This document shows positions 24,315 to 31,777 of a stretch of DNA of 64,000 bases, one piece after another. The notes under the pieces are model-generated. The model ran no database searches, was not told the origin of the DNA, and worked only from the letters and a program-made list of their open reading frames with translations. Each line of letters opens with the position of its first letter. Position 1 is the first letter of the stretch. This stretch comes from Cellulomonas fimi ATCC 484 (GTDB taxonomy: Bacteria; Actinomycetota; Actinomycetes; Actinomycetales; Cellulomonadaceae): the NCBI RefSeq assembly GCF_000212695.1, contig NC_015514.1, forward strand, positions 2,356,001-2,420,000, in the 5' to 3' direction. Both the position numbers and the translations under genes were made by a program.

Positions 24315-24320
24315 TAGCGT
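24315..24320 (+). promoter_or_regulatory. -10-like TAGCGT, leaderless-type, for ceoB
   Basis: TAGCGT (inside GGTATAGCGT) is 8 bases before GTG 24329. TATAGC two bases earlier is an alternative -10. Confidence 0.45.
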
Positions 24321-24328
24321 GACGCCCT

Positions 24329-24994
24329 GTGCACTTCGTGATCATGGGCTGCGGACGGGTCGGGGCCTCGCTCGCCCAGTCCCTCGAGAGCCACGGCCAC
24401 TCGGTGGCCGTCATCGACCAGAACGCCGACGCCTTCCGTCGGCTCGACGCCGACTTCGGCGGCAACAAGGTGACCGGCATGGGCTTCGACCGGGACACCC
24501 TGACGCAGGCCGGCATCGAGGACGCGTTCGGGTTCGCCGCGGTGTCCGACGGCGACAACTCGAACATCCTCGCGGCGCGCGTCGTGCGCGAGACGTTCGG
24601 GATCGAGAACGTCGTCGCCCGGATCTACGACCCGCACCGCGCCGAGATCTACCAGCGCCTCGGCATCCCGACCGTCGCCACCGTGCGGTGGACCGCGCAC
24701 CAGGTGCTGCGCCGCCTGCTGCCCATGGGCGCGACGGACGAGTACCGCGACTCCTCGGGCCAGATCCAGCTCGCGCAGGTCGACGTGCACGCCGGCTGGT
24801 TCGGCAAGCCCCTGCGCGCCCTCGAGGAGGCCGCGGGCGTCCGCGTCGCCTTCCTCACCCGCTACGGCGACGGCGTCCTGCCGACGTCCGACACCGTCCT
24901 GCAGGAGAACGACATCGTGCACGCGCTGTTCCGGGCCGACGACGCGGCCTTCGTCGAGCGGACCCTCACGCACGCACCGGTGGTGACCGAGTGA
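24329..24994 (+). CDS. ceoB: TrkA-type K+ channel/transporter regulatory subunit (CeoB)
   Basis: A 221-residue cytosolic RCK subunit. An N-terminal NAD-binding Rossmann fold (MHFVIMGCGRVGASLAQSLE, then the acidic end AVIDQN) is followed by a TrkA-C domain (~150-221). These subunits gate Trk/Ktr or other K+ uptake in response to nucleotides. The start GTG 24329 is leaderless-type. It overlaps ceoC by the GTGA junction and matches Rv2691-Rv2692. The nearest transporter is the divergent KimA-like gene, which it may regulate; no TrkH is present in the window. Confidence 0.88.
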   Translation: MHFVIMGCGRVGASLAQSLESHGHSVAVIDQNADAFRRLDADFGGNKVTGMGFDRDTLTQAGIEDAFGFAAVSDGDNSNILAARVVRETFGIENVVARIYDPHRAEIYQRLGIPTVATVRWTAHQVLRRLLPMGATDEYRDSSGQIQLAQVDVHAGWFGKPLRALEEAAGVRVAFLTRYGDGVLPTSDTVLQENDIVHALFRADDAAFVERTLTHAPVVTE

Positions 24995-25665
24995 GGGTCG
25001 TCATCGCCGGCGCCGGCTCGGTCGGCCGCTCGATCGCCCGCGAGCTGCTCGGGCACGACCACGAGGTCACGCTCATCGACCGCCAGCCGTCCGCCATGCG
25101 GGTGGCGCAGGTCGCCGACGCGGACTGGCTGCTCGCGGACGCGTGCGAGCTGCCCACGCTGCGCGAGGTGCGCGCCGACGAGTGCGACGTCGTGGTGGCC
25201 GCCACGGGCGACGACAAGGCCAACCTCGTGATCTCGCTGCTCGCGAAGACGGAGTTCGGCGTGCCGCGCACCGTCGCACGCGTGAACAACCCGAAGAACG
25301 AGTGGATGTTCGACGAGGCGTGGGGCGTGGACGTCGCCGTCTCGACGCCGCGCATCATGACCGCCATGGTCGAGGAGGCCGTCACGGTCGGCGACCTCGT
25401 GCGGATCTTCACCTTCCACCAGTCGCGCGCCGACATCCTCGAGATCACGCTGCCCGAGGGCTCCCCGCTCGCGGGCGTGCGCGTCGGTCAGATCGACTGG
25501 CCGGCCGACACGGTCCTGGCCTGCATCGTGCGCGACGCGCGCCCGATCGCCCCCAGCCCGGACGACACCCTCGAGGGTCTCGACGAGCTGCTGTTCGTCA
25601 CGGGTCGTGACGCGGACGAGAAGGCGCTCGAGACGCTGCTGACCCGCGGACGGTCAGCCAGCTGA
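24991..25665 (+). CDS. ceoC: TrkA-type K+ transporter regulatory subunit (CeoC)
   Basis: A 224-residue paralogue of the upstream subunit: a Rossmann fold (RVVIAGAGSVGRSIARELL; LIDRQP) and a TrkA-C ligand domain (ITLPEGSPLAGVRVG). The two probably pair, since both come from one transcript with a GTGA stop-start overlap. Its last 68 bases overlap, tail to tail, the end of the DUF3159 gene on the other strand. Confidence 0.88.
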   Translation: MRVVIAGAGSVGRSIARELLGHDHEVTLIDRQPSAMRVAQVADADWLLADACELPTLREVRADECDVVVAATGDDKANLVISLLAKTEFGVPRTVARVNNPKNEWMFDEAWGVDVAVSTPRIMTAMVEEAVTVGDLVRIFTFHQSRADILEITLPEGSPLAGVRVGQIDWPADTVLACIVRDARPIAPSPDDTLEGLDELLFVTGRDADEKALETLLTRGRSAS

Positions 25666-26359
25666 CCCACAGCGCGACCGCGAACAGCGGCACGCCCATC
25701 ACGAGCTTGGCGGTGCCCAGCCACGCGACCTCCGAGGACAGGTACAGCGGCACCTGCACGGCGAGGCGCAGTGCGAACACGGCGACCCACGGCCACGTGG
25801 CGAGCGCGTAGACGCGGCGCAGCGCCGGGTCGGAGCGCCACGCCGTCACGACGCTCCACGACCCTCCGGTGATGGGCCCGTCCTTGTCGAACATCCCGAC
25901 GAGCAGGCCGACGACCGGCCAGCCGACGACGATCGACGCGAGCGTGCCGACCAGGTACGCGACGTTTGTCCACAGCCCGTAGGCGAAGTAGTCCTCCGCC
26001 TGGCCGGTGCGCCACGCCCAGAACACGCCGATCCCGACGCCCAGGACCCCGGACAGCGCCTGCGTGACGGGCGTGCGCTGGACGAGCCGCGCGACGACCG
26101 CGACCAGTGCGGCCGCGGACGCGGCGACGAGCGCCGGCACGAGCTGCTGCCCCGCGACCAGGTAGACCACGACGAAGAGCAGGCCGGGCGCGATCGACTC
26201 GACGATCCCGCGCACGCCGCCGACCGCGTCGAGCGCCGAGAACTCCTCCGCCGCGATCGCCCGCATGCCGCGCGCGCCGCCCTCCTCGGGCGGGACCAGC
26301 TCGTCGATCGCTTCCAGGGGTCGCTCGGGGTGCGGCGCGCGCCGCGGCTCGTCCGTCAC
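25598..26359 (-). CDS. DUF3159 family membrane protein
   Basis: A 253-residue integral membrane protein with about five to six hydrophobic helices (VVVYLVAGQQLVPALVAASA, GVLGVGIGVFWAW and others) and the GPITGGSWSVVTAWR motif typical of DUF3159. Function unknown; it is part of the conserved actinobacterial order DUF3159-OB-DUF3710-dut. Its GTG start follows the OB-fold gene's stop by a single base, with GGGGGAG as ribosome-binding site, so it ends a translationally linked three-gene set. Its 3' end overlaps ceoC by 68 bases. Confidence 0.85.
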   Translation of the reverse strand: MTDEPRRAPHPERPLEAIDELVPPEEGGARGMRAIAAEEFSALDAVGGVRGIVESIAPGLLFVVVYLVAGQQLVPALVAASAAALVAVVARLVQRTPVTQALSGVLGVGIGVFWAWRTGQAEDYFAYGLWTNVAYLVGTLASIVVGWPVVGLLVGMFDKDGPITGGSWSVVTAWRSDPALRRVYALATWPWVAVFALRLAVQVPLYLSSEVAWLGTAKLVMGVPLFAVALWVSWLTVRGSAASRAPSRPRHDP

Positions 26360-26360
26360 G

Positions 26361-26729
26361 TCACTCCCCCGGACGAGGCCGCAGCTCGTACTTGGGGTTG
26401 AACACGGTGCGGCGCCCGTCGACGAGGCACACGAGACCCTCGATGCGCAGACGACGTCCGGGCGCGATCCCGGCGATCTCGCGGCGACCGAGCCAGACGA
26501 GGTCCAGCGTCCCGCTGCCGTCGTACAGCTCGGCCTCGAGCGCGGGCACGCCCTCGCGGGGCCGCAGCACGACCGACCGGATGACGCCGGACACGCTCGC
26601 ACGCGACCGGTTCGCCAGGCTCTCGACGGGCGTGCAGCCGACGGACCGCAGCGCGTCGGCGCGCTCCTCGTCGGCCTCGATCTCCGCCTGGGACGCGACG
26701 ACCTTGCGCATCCGCTCCTTGATGCTCAT
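26361..26729 (-). CDS. OB-fold nucleic acid-binding protein
   Basis: A 122-residue protein. An N-terminal helix (ERMRKVVASQAEIEADEERADALR) precedes an OB-fold of about 80 residues: SRASVSGVIRSVVL, LYDGSGTLDLVWLGRREI and GRRLRIEGLVCLVDG. It resembles Rv2694c and the RecG/RecJ-type OB folds. A role in DNA or RNA handling is likely but unproven. ATG 26729 overlaps the DUF3710 stop (ATGA). Confidence 0.85.
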   Translation of the reverse strand: MSIKERMRKVVASQAEIEADEERADALRSVGCTPVESLANRSRASVSGVIRSVVLRPREGVPALEAELYDGSGTLDLVWLGRREIAGIAPGRRLRIEGLVCLVDGRRTVFNPKYELRPRPGE

Positions 26730-27448
26730 CGGATCTCCGTGATCTCCGGTCCGCGGGTCAGCGGGTCGAACGACGGCGTCTCCTGCGCAGGGGCGGCGGC
26801 GGGCGCCTGGGCGGGTCCGGGCAGGCGCAGCGCGAGCAGGTCGCGCGGCGGGCGGGCCTCGGTGCCGCGCACGACGACGATGCGCGCGTAGAGCTGCTCG
26901 AGCGCCTCGGCCGCGGCCGGCTCGACGGCACCCTTGCCCGTGATGACGCCGCGCAGGAACCAGCGCGGGCCGTCGGTGCCGATGAAGCGCGCGGGCCGGT
27001 GGCCGCTGCGCCCCTCGGGCGTGCGGACGGGCAGCCGGGCGAGCAGCTCGCGGCCGAACGGCCCGGGCACCTCGTCGACGGACCCGCCCTGCGCGGTGAC
27101 CGACTCCGCGATCTCGCCGCGGATCTCGTCCCAGATGCCCTCCGTGCGGGGCGCCGCGAACGCCTGCACCTGCAGCGACGACCCGTCGAGCAGGACGGAC
27201 GCCGCCGACACGACGTTGGTCGACTTGTCGATCTCCATCCGCAGCTCCATGCCGGGCAGGCCGGGCAGGCGGATCGCGCCGAGGTCCACGCGCGGGATGT
27301 CGTCGGTGACCTCCTCGGCGTCCCACGGCCCGGTGCTGCGCGAGGAGCCCGCGGACGGGGAGGCCGCGGCGGCCTCCTGCGGTGCGACCTCGACGTCGAC
27401 GACGTCGTCGGCGGCGCTGTCCTTGCCGCCGCGTCGGAACAGAGCCAC
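26726..27448 (-). CDS. DUF3710 family protein
   Basis: A 240-residue soluble protein of unknown function. After a ~45-residue acidic/Ala-rich N-terminus comes the conserved core: VDLGAIRLPGLPGMELRME, SLQVQAFAAPRTEGIWDEIR and ARFIGTDGPRWFLRGVITG. It is the first gene of the DUF3710-OB-DUF3159 set. The GTG 27448 has GAGGGAG 6 bases upstream. Members lie beside dut in most actinobacteria (Rv2696c-Rv2697c). Confidence 0.88.
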   Translation of the reverse strand: MALFRRGGKDSAADDVVDVEVAPQEAAAASPSAGSSRSTGPWDAEEVTDDIPRVDLGAIRLPGLPGMELRMEIDKSTNVVSAASVLLDGSSLQVQAFAAPRTEGIWDEIRGEIAESVTAQGGSVDEVPGPFGRELLARLPVRTPEGRSGHRPARFIGTDGPRWFLRGVITGKGAVEPAAAEALEQLYARIVVVRGTEARPPRDLLALRLPGPAQAPAAAPAQETPSFDPLTRGPEITEIR

Positions 27449-27541
27449 GACACACTCCCTCTCGACGCGCCCGTGCGCGCCGTACCTGTCGACAGTAGTC
27501 CTGCGTCGGATCGGCGACCTAGTCGCCGGCGTCGCCGGGCG

Positions 27542-28009
27542 TCAGCCCTCGCGCGCCGCCTTCCAGCCGCCGCTGGAGCCGAACCCGCCGTCGCCCCGGT
27601 GCGAGCCGGGCAGCGTCGCGACCTCGACGAACCGCGCGCGCTCGACGCGCTGGACCACGAGCTGCGCGACCCGGTCCCCCCGGTGCAGCTCGACGGGGTG
27701 CTCGACGTCGGTGTTGAGCAGCGTCACCGCGATCTCGCCCCGGTACCCGGCGTCGACCGTGCCGGGCGCGTTGACGATCGTCAGCCCGTGCCGCGCGGCG
27801 AGCCCGGAGCGCGGGTGCACGAACGCGGCGTAGCCGTCCGGGAGCGCGATCGCGACGCCCGTCGGGACGGTGACGCGGCCCTGGGGCGGGACGACGACGT
27901 CGACGCGCGTGACGAGGTCGGCGCCGGCGTCCCCCGGGTGGGCGTACGCCGGGGCAGGCAGGTCGGGGTCGAGCCGGAGCAGGAGCACCTCGACGGGTTC
28001 GGCGGTCAC
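27542..28009 (-). CDS. dut: dUTP diphosphatase
   Basis: A 155-residue trimeric dUTPase that hydrolyses dUTP to dUMP and PPi, keeping uracil out of DNA and supplying thymidylate synthesis. All five motifs are visible: [36 protein letters not shown] and [10 protein letters not shown]. The start GTG 28009 comes 8 bases after TAGGGT on the minus strand and has no Shine-Dalgarno sequence. It is divergent from DUF3093 with only 40 bases between the start codons. Confidence 0.95.
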   Translation of the reverse strand: MTAEPVEVLLLRLDPDLPAPAYAHPGDAGADLVTRVDVVVPPQGRVTVPTGVAIALPDGYAAFVHPRSGLAARHGLTIVNAPGTVDAGYRGEIAVTLLNTDVEHPVELHRGDRVAQLVVQRVERARFVEVATLPGSHRGDGGFGSSGGWKAAREG

Positions 28010-28017
28010 GGGGCCCG

Positions 28018-28043
28018 ACCCTACCCCGGGCGGGTGGGATGCT
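28018..28043. promoter_or_regulatory. Overlapping divergent leaderless promoters of dut and DUF3093
   Basis: TAGGGT on the minus strand (28023-28018) serves dut, and GATGCT on the plus strand (28038-28043) lies 6 bases before ATG 28050 of DUF3093. The two -10-like boxes are only 14 bases apart. Confidence 0.45.
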
Positions 28044-28049
28044 GGAGGC

Positions 28050-28532
28050 ATGCCCGACTCCGCCGTCCCGCCGGCCGTCCTGCCCGCGTCGAGCTGGTCC
28101 GAGCGCCTGTGGCCCGGCCCGTGGGGGTGGGTCCTGCTCGTCGTGTTCACCCTGATGCTGGGCGTCGTGCTGCTGCCGGTCGACGCGACGCTGGCGGCGG
28201 TCGTGGGACTCGTGGCGCTCGGGGCGGGCCTGGCGGTGACGGTCGCGCTCACGCCGACGGTCCGCGTCGCGGACGGGTCGCTGCGGGCCGGGTCCGCCCG
28301 GATCCCCCTGTCCCTGCTGGGCACGGTGACCGAGCTCGACGCCGACGCGCTGCGCCGCGAGCTCGGACCGGACCTCGACGCCCGGGCGCACGTGTGCCTG
28401 CGCGGGTGGATCCGCTCGGCGGTCCGCGTCGAGCTGCTCGACCCGCAGGACCCGACGCCCTACTGGTTGGTGTCGACCCGCCGGCCGCACGAGCTCGCGC
28501 AGGCGATCCGGGCCGGCGCGACCGTCCGCTGA
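28050..28532 (+). CDS. DUF3093 family membrane protein
   Basis: A 160-residue protein with two N-terminal transmembrane helices (about residues 25-45 and 48-68: [18 protein letters not shown], then [16 protein letters not shown]) and a cytosolic beta-rich domain ending in [18 protein letters not shown], the DUF3093 hallmark. Function unknown. In mycobacteria it also neighbours dut. GGAGG is one base before the ATG, too close to act as a normal ribosome-binding site, so the start is read as leaderless. Confidence 0.85.
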   Translation: MPDSAVPPAVLPASSWSERLWPGPWGWVLLVVFTLMLGVVLLPVDATLAAVVGLVALGAGLAVTVALTPTVRVADGSLRAGSARIPLSLLGTVTELDADALRRELGPDLDARAHVCLRGWIRSAVRVELLDPQDPTPYWLVSTRRPHELAQAIRAGATVR

Positions 28533-28540
28533 CGCACGTC

Positions 28541-28574
28541 GGCCGGCCTCCCGCCCGCGGGCAGGGGGCCGGCC
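28541..28574. terminator. Bidirectional hairpin between DUF3093 and DUF4193
   Basis: An 8-bp perfect stem of GGCCGGCC (28541-28548 with 28567-28574), extended by three further pairs, lies between convergent genes. Confidence 0.65.
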
Positions 28575-28594
28575 GTCGTCTCGTCAGACCAGGC

Positions 28595-28894
28595 TCAGGC
28601 GGCGCACTCGGAGCACACCGGTGCCCCGTCGCGCTCGTAGGCGAGCTGGCTGCGGTGGTGCACCAGGAAGCAGCGGGAGCACGTGAACTCGTCCGCCTGC
28701 CGGGGAAGCACCCGGACGGAGAGCTCTTCGCCGGACAGGTCCGCTCCCGGGAGCTCGAAGCCTTCCGCGGCCTCGGTCTCGTCCTCGTCCACCACGCCCG
28801 AGTTCTTGTCGGAGCGCCGGGCCTGGAGCTCCTGGAGCGAGTCCTCGCTCAGGTCCTCCTCGGTCTTGCGCGGGGCGTCGTAGTCGGTAGCCAT
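28595..28894 (-). CDS. DUF4193 zinc-ribbon-like protein
   Basis: A 99-residue acidic protein. The N-terminus MATDYDAPRKTEEDLSED is the family's conserved start, which fixes ATG 28894 over the GTG 28906. The C-terminal third holds CSRCFLVHHRSQL and CSEC, a CxxC...CxxC zinc-binding pattern. Function unknown; the family is nearly universal in actinobacteria next to dut and suhB (Rv2699c). Confidence 0.9.
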   Translation of the reverse strand: MATDYDAPRKTEEDLSEDSLQELQARRSDKNSGVVDEDETEAAEGFELPGADLSGEELSVRVLPRQADEFTCSRCFLVHHRSQLAYERDGAPVCSECAA

Positions 28895-29055
28895 GAGTGG
28901 CGTCACACTCCGTCGTCAGTGGGATTCGCGTACGCGGGATCAATGCACCGGTGCGGTTTTTTGTTCCCACGCGCGGAGGATTGTGCACCACATCCGACCC
29001 GAGTGCGAACACGGACACGTGCCCACATTCGAGGAGGCCATTTGCGGGAGCGTTT
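28895..29055. other. Intergenic region between the DUF4193 start and the inositol phosphatase stop
   Basis: A 161-base stretch with less G+C than its surroundings. It carries the palindromes CGCGTACGCG (28927-28936) and GCACCGGTGC (28955-28964) and a T-run right after the second one. These may belong to the DUF4193 promoter, which reads leftward, but I cannot place -35 and -10 boxes with confidence. Confidence 0.35.
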
Positions 29056-29919
29056 TCACCCGTCCTGGTCGGCGTCGAGGTCCTCGAGGAGGCGCACCAG
29101 CTCCGCCGCGCGGGCGGGCCACCCGGCCACCGTCATGGCCGTCCCGGGTGCCGCGCCCCGCAGGCCGGTGACCAGCGCGCCCGCCTCCTGCGCGACGAGC
29201 AGGCCCGCCGCGAGGTCCCACGCCCCCAGCCCTCGCTCGTAGTAGAGGTCGAGCTGCCCGGCCGCCAGATTGCACAGGTCGAGGGCCGCCGAACCGGTGC
29301 GACGGATATCACGTACTCGGGGCAACAGGTCGGCGAGCACACGTGCCTGCGCGCGGCGTCGCTCGGCCCGGTATCCGAAGCCGGTACCGACCAGACAACC
29401 GGGAAGCGGACGCGGTTCCTCCATCTGCAGCGCGCGGCCGTCCAGCGTCGCGCCAAGCCCCCGCCCGGCGCGGAACGTCCGACCGTCGGCGGGCGCGTGC
29501 ACGCACCCCGCCACGACGGTCCACGTCGCCGGGTCCGGCGCGCCCGCGGGGCCGACGACCGCGGCGACCGAGACCGCGTACGCGGGCCTGCCGTACAGGT
29601 AGTTGACCGTGCCGTCGATGGGATCCACGACCCACGTGACGCCCGACGTCCCCGGGACGTACCCCTCCTCCTCGCCGAGCACCCCGTCGTGCGGCCGCAG
29701 CTCGGCGAGGCGCCGGCGCAGCAGCTCCTCCGACGCGAGGTCCATCGCGGTGACGACGTCCTCGGGGCTGGTCTTCGTGGCCGCCACGGCGACCCGCTCG
29801 GGGCGGCCCTCGTGCACGAGCCGGCCGGCCTCGCGGGCGGCCCGCTCGGCGACCTCCACGAGCGTCTCGACGTCGGCGGTGGTCAGCGGCGTGCCCGGTG
29901 CGTTCTCCACGGAGGACAT
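29056..29919 (-). CDS. suhB: Inositol monophosphatase family protein
   Basis: A 287-residue Mg-dependent phosphatase. Metal ligands appear in LGEEEGYVPG (Glu), VVDPIDGTVNYLYG (Asp-x-x-Asp) and GAWDLAAGLLVAQEAGA (Asp). It hydrolyses inositol phosphates or related sugar phosphates; in actinobacteria it could serve inositol supply for mycothiol and phosphatidylinositol, but other substrates are possible. The mycobacterial neighbour is suhB (Rv2701c). ATG 29919 has the GA-rich run directly against it; GTG 29910, 9 bases beyond GGGAGG, is an alternative start. Confidence 0.88.
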   Translation of the reverse strand: MSSVENAPGTPLTTADVETLVEVAERAAREAGRLVHEGRPERVAVAATKTSPEDVVTAMDLASEELLRRRLAELRPHDGVLGEEEGYVPGTSGVTWVVDPIDGTVNYLYGRPAYAVSVAAVVGPAGAPDPATWTVVAGCVHAPADGRTFRAGRGLGATLDGRALQMEEPRPLPGCLVGTGFGYRAERRRAQARVLADLLPRVRDIRRTGSAALDLCNLAAGQLDLYYERGLGAWDLAAGLLVAQEAGALVTGLRGAAPGTAMTVAGWPARAAELVRLLEDLDADQDG

Positions 29920-30041
29920 CCTCCCCCGCCGCGCCGCGCGACGCGCCCGCCGCCCACGACGTGCCGCGGCTCACCGACCGGGATGCGCCCGTCCGGCGCC
30001 CGGAGGTGGCAGGCTCTCTTCCCGAGGTACCGGGAGGTCGA

Positions 30042-31103
30042 ATGGGTGAGCTCGAGCTGGAGGGTCTGCACGACGACGGCGAGCACCTCGTCCTCGTCGG
30101 ACCCGGGGGCGAACGGTTCCGTCTGCGCATCGACGAGCCGCTGCGCGCGGCCGTGCGCAGGGACCGGCCGCAGCTCGAGCAGCTGCGCGCCGAGAGCGCG
30201 GGGACGCTGAGCCCGCGCGAGATCCAGGCACGGATCCGTGCGGGTGCGACGACGCAGGAGGTCGCGGAGTCGTCCGGGCTGCCCGTGGAGCACGTGCGCC
30301 GCTACGAGGGACCCGTGCTCGCCGAGCGCGAGTACGTCGCCGAGCAGGCGCGCGCGACGCGCGTCGGCCGGGACGCGGGTGCGCCGACGCTCGGCGACCT
30401 CGTGACCGACCGCCTGGCCGCGCGCGGCGTGGACCTGGCCTCGCTCGCGTGGGACTCCGCACGGGAGGCGTCCGGACCGTGGGTCGTGCTGGCCCGCTTC
30501 ACGGTCGGCGACCAGCCGCAGGAGGCGCGCTGGACGTTCGACGCGTCGCGGCGCACGGTCGTCGCCGACGACGACGAGGCCCGCTGGCTGTCCGAGACGG
30601 AGCTCCCCGACGAGCCGGTCGCGCGACGCCACCTCGCCGCCGTGCGGGACGTGGTCTTCGACTTCCGCGACGGCGACCTGACCGCGAGCGCGGAGCCCGC
30701 CGAGCCCGAGCCCGACCCGCAGCAGCAGACGCACGACCTCCTCGACGAGCTGCGCACGCGCCGCGGGGTCCGGCAGAGCCTCGACCTCGAGGGCGACGAC
30801 GAGGAGTTCGAGGGCTTCGGGCCGCCGCACGCCTTCGACTTCGGCCGCGCGGACGACGACGTGCCGGGTGCGCACCCGCTCGACGCCGACCCCGCGGCGG
30901 AGGCGGTCGTGCTCCGGCCGCAGCACGTTCCGGCGCGCGCGTCCGTGGACGTCGTGCCCGAGCCGGCCCTGGAACCCGTGGTCGAGCAGGCGGACCCCGC
31001 CGAGCCCGTGCACGAGCCCGCGGCCGAGCGGCCACGGTCGCGCAAGGGCCGCGCGAAGGTGCCGAGCTGGGACGAGATCGTCTTCGGCGCGAAGCCCGAG
31101 TAG
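30042..31103 (+). CDS. sepH: Septation protein SepH
   Basis: A 353-residue protein of the SepH (DUF3071) family. The N-terminal ~110 residues carry the helix-turn-helix: TLSPREIQARIRAGATTQEV, then SSGLPVEHVRRYEGPVLAER. A beta-rich core follows, and the C-terminal third is disordered and acidic. Streptomyces SepH binds FtsZ and helps assemble the division ring. The start ATG 30042 has GGGAGG 7 bases upstream. Its TAG abuts the thymidine kinase stop codon from the other strand with no gap. Confidence 0.9.
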   Translation: MGELELEGLHDDGEHLVLVGPGGERFRLRIDEPLRAAVRRDRPQLEQLRAESAGTLSPREIQARIRAGATTQEVAESSGLPVEHVRRYEGPVLAEREYVAEQARATRVGRDAGAPTLGDLVTDRLAARGVDLASLAWDSAREASGPWVVLARFTVGDQPQEARWTFDASRRTVVADDDEARWLSETELPDEPVARRHLAAVRDVVFDFRDGDLTASAEPAEPEPDPQQQTHDLLDELRTRRGVRQSLDLEGDDEEFEGFGPPHAFDFGRADDDVPGAHPLDADPAAEAVVLRPQHVPARASVDVVPEPALEPVVEQADPAEPVHEPAAERPRSRKGRAKVPSWDEIVFGAKPE

Positions 31104-31775
31104 TCAGGCGCGCACGCCGAGCGTGCCCTGCACGGCCGTCGTCAGGGTCGCGGCCGTCGGGGACGCCGCGCGCGCCGTGGCGGCGGTCATGCGGCGCATG
31201 TGGTGCCGGCGGCACAGCACCTCGTAGCCGACCTCGTCGGCACCGGCCTCGACGTCGCCCACGACCACCTGCGCACCCTCGACGACCATGACGCCGCCGA
31301 CCGTGCGCGCGTTGTGCGTGGCGCGGGCACCGCACCAGCACAGCGCCTTGACCTGCAGGATCTCGACCCGGTCGGCGAGCTCGACCAGCCGCGCCGAGCC
31401 CGGGAACAGGCGGGCGCGGAAGTCGGTCGAGATGCCGAACGCGTACACGTCGACCTCGAGCTCGTCGACGACGCGCGCGAGCTGCTCGACCTGCGCGGCG
31501 GTGTAGAACTGCGCCTCGTCACCGATGAGGTAGTCGACCGGGCGCCCGTGCGTGCGGCGCTCGATGACCTCGGACCAGAAGTCCGTCCGGTCGCCGACCT
31601 CGGCCGCCTGCTGCACGAGGCCGAGCCGTGAGGAGATCGTCGCCGCCCCGGCCCGGTCGTTGCGCGTGAACAGCACGCCGTCGCGGCCGCGCGCGGCGTG
31701 GTTGTGGTGCATCTGCAGCGCGAGCGTGGACTTGCCGCAGTCCATCGTGCCCGAGAAGAAGACGAGCTCCGCCAC
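31104..31775 (-). CDS. tdk: Thymidine kinase (type II)
   Basis: A 223-residue enzyme phosphorylating thymidine to dTMP for salvage. The P-loop is FFSGTMDCGKSTLAL, the catalytic region LIGDEAQFYTAAQV, and the lasso and zinc segment carry ALCWCGARATHNAR and VLCRRHHM. The GTG 31775 has GGGAGG about 9 bases upstream and begins two bases after the previous gene's stop, so it is the last gene of a minus-strand set DUF5998-phosphodiesterase-tdk. Confidence 0.93.
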   Translation of the reverse strand: MAELVFFSGTMDCGKSTLALQMHHNHAARGRDGVLFTRNDRAGAATISSRLGLVQQAAEVGDRTDFWSEVIERRTHGRPVDYLIGDEAQFYTAAQVEQLARVVDELEVDVYAFGISTDFRARLFPGSARLVELADRVEILQVKALCWCGARATHNARTVGGVMVVEGAQVVVGDVEAGADEVGYEVLCRRHHMRRMTAATARAASPTAATLTTAVQGTLGVRA

Positions 31776-31777
31776 GG

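Noticed and set aside
28955..28975. Intrinsic terminator GCACCGGTGC plus T-run
   Set aside because: The palindrome has no loop and no plus-strand gene ends there, so it is more likely part of a promoter region.
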